Notes under the pieces: generated by a model
The model's database searches: none
What the model saw: the letters and a program-made list of their open reading frames with translations, nothing else
What the model was told of the DNA's origin: nothing
Translations under genes and position numbers: made by a program
Part shown: positions 35,050 to 44,878 of the stretch, piece after piece
Position numbering within the stretch: position 1 is the stretch's first letter
Layout: every line of letters starts with the position of its first letter
Origin: Flavobacterium gelatinilyticum
GTDB taxonomy: Bacteria; Bacteroidota; Bacteroidia; Flavobacteriales; Flavobacteriaceae
Reading direction: 5' to 3'
DNA: 64,000 nucleotides
NCBI RefSeq assembly: GCF_027111295.1
Contig: NZ_CP114287.1
Location: 310,001-374,000, forward strand

Positions 35050-36204
35050 ATGAATTTAGAAGACTTATTTAACCAAAACAAAGAGCAGTCGATTTCTGGC
35101 CGCTACCTGACTTTAGATCACATTCAGCCATTATTAGATAAATTAAATACAAACAATCAGGTTGCCGTTATTGGTAAATCTGTTCTAGGCGAACCTATAT
35201 ATAGTTACCAGATTGGCACAGGAAAGATCCGAATTTATTTATGGTCTCAGATGCACGGAAATGAAAGCACTACTACAAAAGCTCTTTTCGATTTTATTAA
35301 TGTCCTTAATAATGGATCTGATTTTGCTGCAAAAATGCTTGAAACCTTTACTTTTTACAGTATTCCTATACTTAATCCGGATGGTGCAAGGCTTTACACC
35401 AGAGAAAATGCCAATAAGATAGACTTAAACCGTGATTCTCAGAACCTGACGCAGCCGGAAAGTAATGTTTTGAGAGACGTTTTTGAAGCTTTTAAGCCTG
35501 ATTTCTGTTTTAACCTGCATGATCAGCGTACTATTTTTGGTGCAGGAGATACCGGAAAACCGGCAACAGTATCTTTTTTAGCGCCTTCTTATAATGAAGA
35601 AAGAGAAATCAACGAGAATCGTCAAAAAGCTATTAATGTTATTGCCGGAATCAACGATGAGCTCCAAAAATATATCCCGGGACAGGTGGGAAGGTTTGAT
35701 GATTCATTTAATATAAATTGTATAGGTGATACTTTTCAGTTCTTGGGTGTTCCGACGATATTATTTGAAGCAGGGCATTTTCAAGGCGATTACAACAGGG
35801 AAATTACCAGAAAATACATATTTTTCTCACTTATTTCGAGCTTTAAGCTGATAAGCGAAAACGATTTAGTTGTCAATAGAAATTCTGATTATTTGAATAT
35901 TTCACAAAATAAAGTGGTTTTTTATGATTTTATGTATAAAAATATCAAAATAAATTATGATGGTATCGAAATTATTACGAATTTTGTCGCTCAATACAAA
36001 GAAGAATTGATTGAAAATAAGATTCATTTTAATGCTTACATAGTTGAAGCAGGAGAATTGGAAAATTATTTTGGTCATTATGAGTATGACGGACAAGAAG
36101 CTGTATATTCTGATGATTATTCTAATATTCCGAAAACGGGTCAAAAAGCAGATTTTTATTTAAATAAAAATACTAAATTTGTTAACGGCTTAGTAAAAAG
36201 TTAA
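35050..36204 (+). CDS. M14-family zinc carboxypeptidase
   Basis: 384 residues with no signal peptide, so cytoplasmic. The zinc site is visible: SQMHGNESTT (His69, Glu72) and FNLHDQRT (His157), with the catalytic Glu in LFEAGHFQGDYNREITRKY (Glu240) and substrate-binding IPILNPDGARLYTRENANK. M14 carboxypeptidases remove C-terminal residues from peptides. The last 110 residues form a separate domain of unknown use. It is divergent from the XRE gene and probably under its control (operator sites 4 and 5 span the promoter). An Lrp-type regulator follows 77 bases downstream. Confidence 0.9.
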   Translation: MNLEDLFNQNKEQSISGRYLTLDHIQPLLDKLNTNNQVAVIGKSVLGEPIYSYQIGTGKIRIYLWSQMHGNESTTTKALFDFINVLNNGSDFAAKMLETFTFYSIPILNPDGARLYTRENANKIDLNRDSQNLTQPESNVLRDVFEAFKPDFCFNLHDQRTIFGAGDTGKPATVSFLAPSYNEEREINENRQKAINVIAGINDELQKYIPGQVGRFDDSFNINCIGDTFQFLGVPTILFEAGHFQGDYNREITRKYIFFSLISSFKLISENDLVVNRNSDYLNISQNKVVFYDFMYKNIKINYDGIEIITNFVAQYKEELIENKIHFNAYIVEAGELENYFGHYEYDGQEAVYSDDYSNIPKTGQKADFYLNKNTKFVNGLVKS

Positions 36205-36281
36205 TTTTTATGTGAATTTGTTGTTTTTTATATATATTTTTATACTTTGTAATAGCAATTAGTAATATTAATTAAAGAATT

Positions 36282-36761
36282 ATGAGTAAATTTCGTTTAG
36301 ATGAAGTAGATCACCAAATTTTAGATATGTTAATAGACAATACGAGAGTTCCGTTTACTGACATTGCTAAAAAACTATTGATTTCTGCTGGTACAGTACA
36401 CGTTAGAGTAAAAAAGATGGAGGATGCCGGTATAATAATGGGATCTTCATTAGCCTTGGATTACGATAAATTAGGTTATTCATTTATTGCTTATGTTGGG
36501 GTATTTCTTAATAATACATCTCAGACTAAATTTGTATTAGAGCGTATCAATCAAATTCCTTTCGTTACAGTTGCGTCTGTAACTACAGGAAAATTCAATA
36601 TCTTTTGTAAAATCAGAGCGAAAGATACTAAACACGCAAAAGAAGTTATTTTCATGATTGATGACATCGATGGTGTTTACAGAACAGAAACAATGATCTC
36701 ATTAGAGGAAAGTATTAATGATAAGAAGCGTTTGATGCATACTATTTTCAAAAATATGTAA
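36282..36761 (+). CDS. Lrp/AsnC-family regulator
   Basis: 159 residues, normal for Lrp. The winged helix-turn-helix is in DEVDHQILDMLIDNTRVPFT and DIAKKLLISAGTVHVRVKKM (about residues 7-46); the C-terminal RAM ligand domain is in LGYSFIAYVGVFLNN and VTTGKFNIFCKIRAKDTKH. These regulators sense amino acids and act on amino acid and peptide metabolism genes. Its place after an M14 peptidase is sensible, as both deal with amino acids or peptides, but the target genes are not shown. Terminator 36793-36820 follows. Confidence 0.93.
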   Translation: MSKFRLDEVDHQILDMLIDNTRVPFTDIAKKLLISAGTVHVRVKKMEDAGIIMGSSLALDYDKLGYSFIAYVGVFLNNTSQTKFVLERINQIPFVTVASVTTGKFNIFCKIRAKDTKHAKEVIFMIDDIDGVYRTETMISLEESINDKKRLMHTIFKNM

Positions 36762-36792
36762 CAATCCCTCTTGAATGCTATATTAAAATATA

Positions 36793-36820
36793 CCTCAAGT
36801 TTATTCTTGGGGTTTTTTTA
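36793..36820 (+). terminator. terminator after Lrp gene
   Basis: A 7-bp stem (CCTCAAG with CTTGGGG, one wobble pair) and a seven-T tail. Confidence 0.8.
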
Positions 36821-36854
36821 TGACCAATTAACCAACCAACTATAACACGAATTT

Positions 36855-39440
36855 ATGTACACGCTGCCAAAAATTGAACGTTTTAACAGAGACGTTCTTT
36901 CTAAATACCACATTTACAATAGTGTTTTCATAACATTACCATTTGATTCTATAGATAATACAGGGGTATTACTTCCATTATTTACAGAAACCTGCGAAAC
37001 GGGCTTTAAAAAACAGGAAACGCCAAAAGAAATTTTAGATTTTTTCTCTAATAAATTTTTAAGCAACGCTTCTGAAACCGAAAAAATCGATTTAATGTTT
37101 CGATTTATTCAGTATATCGAACGTCAGATTGTATTGTTTGATGCAATTGAAGATGCTGCTTTTCCAGAAGTTAATAACATGGAAGGGCGAGGATCTCTTC
37201 GCGATATAAAAGAGAAATCTGATGCCAAGGAAAAAGACGATGAACTGGTTGAATTTCTTGAAAACTTCAACGTTCGTACAGTATTAACTGCACATCCTAC
37301 ACAGTTTTATCCTGGTCCGGTATTGGGTATTATAAATGATCTTACCGAAGCAATTCGTCAAAATGATTTATTACAGATCAAACAATTACTGGCACAATTA
37401 GGTAAAACACCTTTTATCCAGAATGAAAAGCCAAATCCTTATGATGAAGCAGTAAGCTTAATCTGGTTTCTGGAAAATGTATTTTATGAAACCGCCGGAG
37501 AAATTGTGCATTATCTTCAGAAAAATATTCTTGAAGGAAATGCAATCCAGAATCAATTAATAAAATTAGGTTTCTGGCCGGGCGGCGACCGTGACGGAAA
37601 TCCTTTTGTTACGACTGAAATTACACTGAAAGTGGCAGATCGTTTAAGGACTTCGATCTTAAAATGTTATTACGTTGAAATGAGAAATCTAAAACGTAAA
37701 TTAACTTTCCCTGGGGTAGATACACTGGTAGCAGATCTTGAGAGTAAACTATATCGTTCTGTTTTTTATTCTAAAGGTGAAATTTTCATCTCTTTAGAGG
37801 AATTACTAACGCAGCTGAATAAAATCAGGACTATTATTATTGAAAACCATCAATCTTTATATCTGGATGAAATAGAAGCGCTTCTTGTGAAGATTAATTT
37901 GTTTGGATTCCATTTTGCGACTTTAGATATTCGTCAGAACAGTAAAATTCATAATGCAGTATTCAAAGACGTAGTGAATTATTATCAGAACTCAGGTTCA
38001 GATATTTTTCCTGAAAATTATTATGAATTAAACGAAAGCCAAAAAATTGAAGTTTTATCAAAAATCAAAGGAAATTTAAATCCTGCTGATTTTGAGAATG
38101 AAATTACCCAGTCTACTTTAGAGTCTGTGCATGCTATTAAAATGATTCAGCAGAACAACGGAGAAGAAGGAGCAAACCGTTATATCATCAGTAACAACGA
38201 AAGTGCACTGAATGTAATGGAGACTTTTGCTATGATTCGTCTTAATAACTGGGAAAATCCTACTGTTGATATAATTCCGCTTTTTGAATCAGTAGACGAT
38301 TTACAAAACGCGCACGAAATTATGGAACAGTTGTATACAAATCCAGAATATTCTAAACATTTGAAATCCAGAGGAAATAAACAAACAATCATGCTTGGTT
38401 TTTCTGACGGAACAAAAGATGGCGGTTATTTGATGGCTAACTGGAGTATTTATCAGGCAAAAATTTCGCTGACTGAAATTTCAAGAAAATATGGAATTAA
38501 AGCTATTTTCTTTGACGGCCGCGGCGGGCCTCCGGCTCGAGGCGGTGGAAAAACACATAAATTCTATGCTTCATTAGGTCCGAAAATTGAAAATAACGAA
38601 ATTCAGATCACAGTTCAGGGACAAACTATTAGTTCTAATTTCGGAACGCTGGATTCGTGTCGTTATAACATTGAGAACTTATTAAGTGCCGGTGTTACCA
38701 ACCAGGTTTTTAGTAAAGAAAAGAATGAATTAACGCCCGATGAGACGGAGATTCTGACTCAGTTAGCTAATTTAGGATACGAGAAATATTTAAGTTTTAA
38801 AAACCATCCGAAGTTTATTCCGTATCTGGAAAAAATGAGTACGCTGAAATATTATTCAAAAACTAATATTGGAAGCCGTCCTTCAAAAAGAAGCAAATCT
38901 GAATCATTAGATTTTGCTGATTTAAGAGCAATTCCGTTTGTAGGATCATGGAGCCAGTTAAAACAAAATGTACCGGGATTTTTTGGAGTAGGATCGGCAT
39001 TGAAACATTTTGAAGAATCAGGACAATGGGATAAAGTAAGTGATTTGTACCATAATTCTTTATTCTTTAAAACTCTGCTTGAAAACAGTATGATGTCGCT
39101 GGCAAAATCGTTTTTACCATTAACAGCCTATATGAGCAAAGATCCTGAATTTGGTGAATTCTGGCAGATTATTTACGATGAGTTTTCAGAAACAAAACGT
39201 CTTTTATTAAAAATAGCAGATCATAAAACCTTAATGGAAAACTATCCTGATGGTATAGCATCTATTCAGATAAGAGAACGTATTGTACTGCCATTGTTGA
39301 CAATACAGCAATATGCATTGTTAAGAATTAATGAATTAAACAAAGAAGAATCTCCAAATGAAGATCTTATAAAGGTTTATGAAAAAATCGTTACGAGATC
39401 TCTTTTTGGAAATACAAATGCGAGCAGAAATTCAGCTTAA
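36855..39440 (+). CDS. ppc: phosphoenolpyruvate carboxylase
   Basis: 861 residues, slightly shorter than the E. coli enzyme. It adds bicarbonate to phosphoenolpyruvate to make oxaloacetate, an anaplerotic step. Catalytic segments: VLTAHPTQFYPGP (His147), FWPGGDRDGNPFVT, LGFSDGTKDGGYLMANW, FFDGRGGPPARGGGKTH (glycine-rich loop) and IGSRPSKR. The C-terminus carries the usual effector-region helices, ending VTRSLFGNTNASRNSA. The N-terminus is only loosely conserved, as expected in Bacteroidota versions. It is followed 32 bases later by a DinB gene. Confidence 0.95.
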   Translation: MYTLPKIERFNRDVLSKYHIYNSVFITLPFDSIDNTGVLLPLFTETCETGFKKQETPKEILDFFSNKFLSNASETEKIDLMFRFIQYIERQIVLFDAIEDAAFPEVNNMEGRGSLRDIKEKSDAKEKDDELVEFLENFNVRTVLTAHPTQFYPGPVLGIINDLTEAIRQNDLLQIKQLLAQLGKTPFIQNEKPNPYDEAVSLIWFLENVFYETAGEIVHYLQKNILEGNAIQNQLIKLGFWPGGDRDGNPFVTTEITLKVADRLRTSILKCYYVEMRNLKRKLTFPGVDTLVADLESKLYRSVFYSKGEIFISLEELLTQLNKIRTIIIENHQSLYLDEIEALLVKINLFGFHFATLDIRQNSKIHNAVFKDVVNYYQNSGSDIFPENYYELNESQKIEVLSKIKGNLNPADFENEITQSTLESVHAIKMIQQNNGEEGANRYIISNNESALNVMETFAMIRLNNWENPTVDIIPLFESVDDLQNAHEIMEQLYTNPEYSKHLKSRGNKQTIMLGFSDGTKDGGYLMANWSIYQAKISLTEISRKYGIKAIFFDGRGGPPARGGGKTHKFYASLGPKIENNEIQITVQGQTISSNFGTLDSCRYNIENLLSAGVTNQVFSKEKNELTPDETEILTQLANLGYEKYLSFKNHPKFIPYLEKMSTLKYYSKTNIGSRPSKRSKSESLDFADLRAIPFVGSWSQLKQNVPGFFGVGSALKHFEESGQWDKVSDLYHNSLFFKTLLENSMMSLAKSFLPLTAYMSKDPEFGEFWQIIYDEFSETKRLLLKIADHKTLMENYPDGIASIQIRERIVLPLLTIQQYALLRINELNKEESPNEDLIKVYEKIVTRSLFGNTNASRNSA

Positions 39441-39472
39441 AAACAAATTTTAAACTTTAATACTTATATAAA

Positions 39473-39988
39473 ATGTACGTAAGTGAATTATTGGAAAATG
39501 AATATGCAGGCAATTTTGCAACCTATATCAAACAAGCCGGAGACGGAAAACTGATAGAAGAACTTGAAATTTCGCTGCATGAGTTTATCAGATTTGTTCA
39601 AAATATTCCGCTCGATAAATTTGATTATCGCTATGCAGAGGGGAAGTGGACCATCAAAGATATTATTCAGCATGTTATCGATACGGAGCGTATTTTTGCT
39701 TATCGCGCGCTGCGTTTTTCAAGAAATGACAAAACACCTCTGCCAAGTTTCGAAGAGGCAGATTATGCAGATAACACCAATTCAGATAAAAGAAGTATTC
39801 AGGATTTACTAACTGAACTTTCTGCTGTAAGACATTCAAATTTATTGTTTTACAAAAGTTTATCTGAAGAACAGCTTAAACGAATTGGAACGGCATCTAA
39901 TAATCAAATTTCTGTTAGAGCTTTAGGGTTTGTTATAATAGGACATGCAAAACATCATCAAAAAGTTTTTGAAGAAAGATATTTGTAA
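39473..39988 (+). CDS. DinB-family four-helix protein
   Basis: 171 residues. DinB/YfiT proteins are four-helix bundles with a metal site formed by three histidines, here in WTIKDIIQHVIDTERI (about residues 62-77) and GHAKHHQKVFEERY at the C-terminus. Some members are thiol transferases for mycothiol or bacillithiol; the substrate here is unknown. A YpdA-like gene elsewhere in the window makes a bacillithiol link worth considering. It follows ppc closely and ends in a terminator. Confidence 0.88.
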   Translation: MYVSELLENEYAGNFATYIKQAGDGKLIEELEISLHEFIRFVQNIPLDKFDYRYAEGKWTIKDIIQHVIDTERIFAYRALRFSRNDKTPLPSFEEADYADNTNSDKRSIQDLLTELSAVRHSNLLFYKSLSEEQLKRIGTASNNQISVRALGFVIIGHAKHHQKVFEERYL

Positions 39989-39993
39989 TTAAG

Positions 39994-40028
39994 AAAAAAA
40001 AGTCTCTTTAAAAAGAGACTTTTTTTTT
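39994..40028 (+). terminator. terminator after DinB gene
   Basis: AAAAAAAAGTCTCTTT and its complement form a near-perfect stem with a two-base loop, ending in a run of eight Ts. Confidence 0.9.
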
Positions 40029-40096
40029 GTTTAATTGTTTTAAAATCAAATTACTGCATTTTTTTAACTGGACTATGCTGGTTATTTGTTTTCATT

Positions 40097-40129
40097 TTTG
40101 TTTAATTTGTACTATTTTTCTTATTTTTG
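40097..40129 (+). promoter_or_regulatory. promoter of the first astacin-like gene
   Basis: TTTG at 40097-40100 as the -33 box and TATTTTTG at 40122-40129 as the -7 box (TAnnTTTG), with a 21-base spacer, 36 bases before the ATG. This is the most complete Bacteroidota promoter match outside the XRE region and the tRNA. Confidence 0.6.
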
Positions 40130-40164
40130 TATAAATTTTTACAACTAAAAATAATACAAAAAAA

Positions 40165-41286
40165 ATGAAAAAAACCTTATTATTCTTAGGAATAATTTTA
40201 TTAGTCTCTTGTAGTAAAGATAGTGTTCCGGAAACTAAAAATGAAGGTGAAAGTTCCAGTCTGGAATATCAACTTTGTTTAGCAAAAACTGATACTACAT
40301 CAACGTCAAATCCTACAGCACGTGTAACCTATAAAGGTTCTGAATGGGAAAATGGTCAAACAATAAGAATTAAATTTCTAAACGGAAATAAATTTCTTCA
40401 AGACAAAGTAAAACAATTCGCAAATGAATGGACAGAATATGCGAACTTAAAATTTCAATGGGTTAACGCTAATGAAAATGCAGATATAAAGATTGGATTT
40501 AAATGGAAAAACAGTACAGCTTCCTGGTCTAGAATTGGTGTCGACAGTAAGAATGTTCCTCAGGATGATGCATCCATGAATTTTGGCTGGTTTGATATAA
40601 AAACTAGAAACAGCGAGTTTAGCAGAACTGTAATACATGAATTTGGCCACGCATTAGGATTGGCACATGAACATATGAGTCCTTTCGCAAGAATTGAATG
40701 GAACAAACCAGTTGTTTATGCCGCTTATGCAAAACAGGGATGGAATGAAAGTACGGTGGATTTAAATGTTTTTTCTCAATTAAATTCATCTAAGACAGAT
40801 TATACTGTATTTGACAGCCAATCTATAATGCTGTATTACTTTTCTCCTGATTTCACCCTAAATAAATTAAAACTCCCTCAGAATACCATATTATCTACAA
40901 TTGATAAAGAAGGCATCGCTGCTATGTATCCAAAATCAATAATTTCAACTTTAAGAGAAAAGGAAAGATTAAATCCCGGCACATCTATTACCTCTGAAAA
41001 CGGCAGGTTTTCATTAGAAATGAGACTTGATGGCAATTTGGTTATTAGTGATCTTCAAAATAATGTTAAAAAAGTGATTTGGGATACCGGTACATTTGGT
41101 AAATCTGGTGCTTACGCCTATATGATGCCTGACGGGAACCTGATAGTATACAAACAGGGAAAATATTTATGGCAAAGTAACACCTCAAAACAACCCGGAG
41201 CAGCAGCTATAATACAAAATAATGGAAATTTAGATATTGTATTGGATGGCAAAACATTATGGTCTTCTAATTCTGCTCGGAATTAA
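40165..41286 (+). CDS. astacin-like zinc metalloprotease lipoprotein with lectin tail, copy 1
   Basis: 373 residues. A lipoprotein signal peptide (LLFLGIILLVSCSK, lipidated Cys16) places it on a membrane surface. The metzincin site is HEFGHALGLAHEH (residues 158-170; three His ligands and catalytic Glu159), followed by a Met-turn SIMLY (220-224), as in astacins (M12A). From about residue 260 a B-lectin-like beta-prism is visible: FSLEMRLDGNLVISD, AYMMPDGNLIVYKQGKYLWQ and IIQNNGNLDIVLDGKTLW, each with the repeated xDGNLV pattern. It is probably a surface or secreted protease with a mannose-type sugar-binding domain. A close paralogue follows. Confidence 0.88.
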   Translation: MKKTLLFLGIILLVSCSKDSVPETKNEGESSSLEYQLCLAKTDTTSTSNPTARVTYKGSEWENGQTIRIKFLNGNKFLQDKVKQFANEWTEYANLKFQWVNANENADIKIGFKWKNSTASWSRIGVDSKNVPQDDASMNFGWFDIKTRNSEFSRTVIHEFGHALGLAHEHMSPFARIEWNKPVVYAAYAKQGWNESTVDLNVFSQLNSSKTDYTVFDSQSIMLYYFSPDFTLNKLKLPQNTILSTIDKEGIAAMYPKSIISTLREKERLNPGTSITSENGRFSLEMRLDGNLVISDLQNNVKKVIWDTGTFGKSGAYAYMMPDGNLIVYKQGKYLWQSNTSKQPGAAAIIQNNGNLDIVLDGKTLWSSNSARN

Positions 41287-41492
41287 TTTATTTGTACAAA
41301 AGAAAGTTTTTAAAGGAGACTTTTTTGAATATTTTAAAATCAGATGTCTTGAATTCTATTTTAATTCAAATAATTTAAAATTCATTAAACATTTAAATCA
41401 AATTTATGATATGCTTAATTAATTTTTTGCTTCGATTTAAAGTAGTTATTTTCTTGCTTTTGATGATTGATTAATTTAAAAATTATAAAAAA

Positions 41493-42617
41493 ATGAAAAA
41501 AATATTATTATTCTTTGGAATAATTTTACTGGTATCTTGCAGCAAAGATAGAATTGAAGAAATTAAAAATGAAGGTGGAGGTTCGAGCGATGAATATCAA
41601 CTTTGTTTAACAGAAACAGATTCTGCATCAGTGGCGCCAAGCCTTACCGGACGTGTAAGCTATAAAGAAAACAGATGGGAAAATGGCCAAACAATAAGAA
41701 TTAAATTTCTTAACGGAAATAAATTTCTTCAAAATAAAGTTAAACAATTTGCCAATGAATGGACAGAATATGCTAATTTAAAATTTGAATGGGTTGAAAC
41801 AGATGAAGATGCTGATATAAAAATTGGATTTAAATGGAAAAACAATCGCGGCTCATGGTCGACAATTGGTAACAATTGTCAGAATGTTGCTCAGGATAAT
41901 GCATCTATGAATTTTGGCTGGTTTGATGCAAATACAAGTGATACAGAGTTTAGCAGAACAACAATACATGAATTTGGTCATGCATTAGGATTGGCACATG
42001 AACATATGAGCCCTTTTATTAAAATTGAATGGAACAAACCAGTTGTTTATGCTCATTATGCAAAACAAGGATGGAATGAAAAAAAAGTAGATTTTAATGT
42101 TTTTTCTCAATTAGATCCATCTAAAGCAGATTATTCTCTGTTTGATAATCAGTCTATAATGTTGTACTTCTTTTCTCCGGATTTTACGCTTAATAAATTA
42201 AAATTCCCTAAGAATACCATATTATCAACAATGGATAAAGAAGGTATCGCTGCTATGTATCCAAAACCAACAATTTCAACTTTAAGAGAAAAAGGAATAT
42301 TAAAAGCGGGAGAATCGCTTACATCTGAAAATAAAAGATTTTCATTAGAAATGAGACTTGATGGCAATCTGGTTATTAGTGATCTTCGATATAATTTCAA
42401 AAAGGTGATCTGGGATACCGGTACATTTGGTAAATCTGGAGCTTCTGCATATATGCTGGCTAACGGTAACTTAATTGTGTACAAACTGGGCAAATATTTA
42501 TGGGAAAGCAAAACCTCTAATCAGCCCGGAGCTGTGGCTGTAATGCAAAACAATGGAAATTTAGACATTATATTAGATGGTAAAACAGTATGGTCTTCTA
42601 ATTCTGCACAAAATTAA
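41493..42617 (+). CDS. astacin-like zinc metalloprotease lipoprotein with lectin tail, copy 2
   Basis: 374 residues, a tandem duplicate of the preceding gene: long stretches are identical, including WENGQTIRIKFLNGNKFLQ, HEFGHALGLAHEHMSPF and WNKPVVYA. The lipobox (LVSCSK), Met-turn SIMLY and lectin repeats are all intact. Differences cluster in the stretch after the lipobox and in surface loops, and the catalytic residues are unchanged, so both copies should be active. The 206-base gap between the genes has no strong terminator, so co-transcription is possible. Terminator at 42627-42656. Confidence 0.88.
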   Translation: MKKILLFFGIILLVSCSKDRIEEIKNEGGGSSDEYQLCLTETDSASVAPSLTGRVSYKENRWENGQTIRIKFLNGNKFLQNKVKQFANEWTEYANLKFEWVETDEDADIKIGFKWKNNRGSWSTIGNNCQNVAQDNASMNFGWFDANTSDTEFSRTTIHEFGHALGLAHEHMSPFIKIEWNKPVVYAHYAKQGWNEKKVDFNVFSQLDPSKADYSLFDNQSIMLYFFSPDFTLNKLKFPKNTILSTMDKEGIAAMYPKPTISTLREKGILKAGESLTSENKRFSLEMRLDGNLVISDLRYNFKKVIWDTGTFGKSGASAYMLANGNLIVYKLGKYLWESKTSNQPGAVAVMQNNGNLDIILDGKTVWSSNSAQN

Positions 42618-42626
42618 TTAATACAA

Positions 42627-42656
42627 AAAGCCATGTTCTTTCGAACATGGTTTTTT
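42627..42656. terminator. bidirectional terminator between astacin copy 2 and recQ
   Basis: Stem CCATGTTC with GAACATGG plus flanking A/T pairs, loop TTTC, followed by TTTTTT. It overlaps the recQ stop codon region. Confidence 0.88.
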
Positions 42657-44760
42657 ATTTGTGTCTCTGTATAAAAGCAAGTCCAAATCTAATTTTCTCA
42701 TAAGATAATTTCTCTTCAAAATAATCAAAATATGGCTTTAATGCACTGGGATTTTCTAATTCGATTTGTGCTTTTGCTATTTGAGAAATCTCTTCATCAG
42801 AAATAAATTGACTCAAATCTAAATCATGACCGTCAACATATAATTTTGCTAAATGCGATATAATTGTTGTTGGACTTAAATCTCGCTGTTCTGCAATTTC
42901 TTGAACTGAAACTCCGTTTTCAAATAATTCTAGCGTTTTCTTATAAGTATTGTCTTTTTTCTCTTTTTTGACAACCGATTTATTTCGCTGAAATTCAATT
43001 ATTGCCTTTATGAAATCGTCACCGTATCTTTCTAACTTCGCTTTTCCGACCCCTTCAACAGCAAGGAATTCTTCATCAGTCATTGGTCGCAAAACTTCCA
43101 TTTGTCTCAATGAAGCATCACTAAAAATAACGTAAGCCGGAACTTCTTCTTGCTGGGCAATTTCGTAGCGTAATTTTCGAAGTGTTTCAAAAAGAGAATT
43201 TTTGGCAGCTTTAGGTTTTGTTTCTTTAGCTTCAGTTTTATCAATTGTTTTTTTGACAACGGTTGTTAGTTTTACTTTTTCGCTTTCAAACAAAACTTTT
43301 TTTGCAAAAGGAGTAAGGAGAATTTTATTGTGCTGGTGAAAAGCAATTTCGCAATATCCTAAATTAATCAGTTGAATAAGGTATTGATTCCAATCGTACC
43401 AAGAAACGTCATGGCCAATTCCATACGTTTTTAGCTCTTGATAATTTTTTTCGTAGATATACGCGTTTCTCGAGCCTCTTAAAAAATCGACAATTACAGC
43501 TAAGGGTTCAGATTCTTTCAAACGCACAATGGCAGACAAAGCTTTTTGCGCAAGGATCGTCCCATCAAAAAAAGTTGGAGGATTTTTGCAAATATCGCAG
43601 TTTCCGCAATTCTCGGTTACCAATTCGCCGAAATAAGAAAGTAAAATTTTTCTACGACAGCTTACCGCATCAGCATATTGTTTCATACGCTCTAATTTTG
43701 CAAGCTGTACATCTGCATTTAATCCTTCAGAAGCAAATTTCTGAAGCTGGATTACATCGGCATAACTTTCAAACATAACTGTTTCAGCAGGCAGTCCGTC
43801 ACGTCCTGCACGACCAATTTCCTGATAGTAACCTTCAATATTTTTAGGCAGGTTATAATGAATCACCCAGCGTACATTCGATTTATCAATCCCCATTCCA
43901 AAAGCAATTGTTGCACAAACTACCTGACAATCATCATTTATAAACTGATCCTGCGTTTTAGCCCTCTTTACGTTGTCCAGACCTGCATGATATGGCTTTG
44001 CCTTAATTCCGTTTTTAGATAATTTTTCAGCAAGTTCTTCGGTTGTTTTTCGGCTTAAACAATAAATAATTCCGGATTCGTTAGGTTTATTCTCTATAAA
44101 ATCAATAATTTGTTTTACGCGATCTAAAGCCGGACGCACTTCCAGGCTTAAATTTTTACGGTCAAAAGAAGCGACAAAAGTTTTAGGATTTTTTAGATTA
44201 AGCTGTTTTGCAATGTCTGCACGCGTTGCTTTATCTGCCGTTGCAGTCAGAGCAAGTACAGGAGTAGAAGGGAAGCGGTTTTTTAAATATCCTAAATTGG
44301 TATAAGCCGGTCTGAAATCATGACCCCATGATGAAATACAATGTGCTTCGTCAATCGCAATTAAACTAATTGTAAGTTCATTAAAAATATTGTCAAGATA
44401 AGACAAACTTTCTGGTGCGATATATACTAGTTTAAAAGTATTTGATTTTAGATTGTCGATATAAAACTGCTGTTCCTGTGATGACTGGCTGCTGTTAATA
44501 TAACAAGCAGAAATCCCATTGGTTTTTAAGCTGTCAACCTGATCTTTCATTAATGCAATCAAGGGTGAAATTACAATAGTTATTCCGGGTAAAACGAGGG
44601 CAGGAAGCTGAAAACAAATTGACTTTCCGCCTCCTGTGGGCATAATTGCCAGTGTATCTTGTCCTGATATAACAGTATTTATAATAGTTTCCTGATTAGG
44701 TCGGAATTTTTCAAAACCAAAATTTTCTTTCAGTTTGGCATGTAGTTTTTCTGAATTCAT
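42655..44760 (-). CDS. recQ: ATP-dependent DNA helicase RecQ
   Basis: 701 residues, a complete RecQ. Helicase motifs: MPTGGGKSICFQLPAL (Walker A), AIDEAHCISSWGHDFRPAY (DEAH box plus the RecQ-specific aromatic loop), ALTATADKATR, and GIIYCLSRKTTEELA. The zinc site is CRRKILLSYFGE plus NCGNCDIC. A winged-helix RQC domain and an HRDC domain (PMTDEEFLAVEGVGKAKLER) follow. The last about 90 residues hold a further helix-turn-helix (VSVQEIAEQRDLSPTTIISH), as in many Bacteroidota versions. It unwinds 3'-5' in recombination and repair. A single gene, convergent with the protease copies. Confidence 0.95.
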   Translation of the reverse strand: MNSEKLHAKLKENFGFEKFRPNQETIINTVISGQDTLAIMPTGGGKSICFQLPALVLPGITIVISPLIALMKDQVDSLKTNGISACYINSSQSSQEQQFYIDNLKSNTFKLVYIAPESLSYLDNIFNELTISLIAIDEAHCISSWGHDFRPAYTNLGYLKNRFPSTPVLALTATADKATRADIAKQLNLKNPKTFVASFDRKNLSLEVRPALDRVKQIIDFIENKPNESGIIYCLSRKTTEELAEKLSKNGIKAKPYHAGLDNVKRAKTQDQFINDDCQVVCATIAFGMGIDKSNVRWVIHYNLPKNIEGYYQEIGRAGRDGLPAETVMFESYADVIQLQKFASEGLNADVQLAKLERMKQYADAVSCRRKILLSYFGELVTENCGNCDICKNPPTFFDGTILAQKALSAIVRLKESEPLAVIVDFLRGSRNAYIYEKNYQELKTYGIGHDVSWYDWNQYLIQLINLGYCEIAFHQHNKILLTPFAKKVLFESEKVKLTTVVKKTIDKTEAKETKPKAAKNSLFETLRKLRYEIAQQEEVPAYVIFSDASLRQMEVLRPMTDEEFLAVEGVGKAKLERYGDDFIKAIIEFQRNKSVVKKEKKDNTYKKTLELFENGVSVQEIAEQRDLSPTTIISHLAKLYVDGHDLDLSQFISDEEISQIAKAQIELENPSALKPYFDYFEEKLSYEKIRFGLAFIQRHK

Positions 44761-44833
44761 TCGGCAAATAATTTCTATTTCAAAGCTTTAAATATAGTAA
44801 TTTTCTTATTTATTTTTTTATGCTTGAATAAAA

Positions 44834-44859
44834 AAAGGAACTCAATTCGAGTTCCTTTA
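44834..44859 (-). terminator. terminator of the acidic-protein gene
   Basis: AAAGGAACTC and its complement with loop AATTC; on the minus strand it ends in a T7 tract. It lies 20 bases after the acidic-protein stop codon. Confidence 0.85.
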
Positions 44860-44878
44860 TATATTTCAAAGAAAATGA

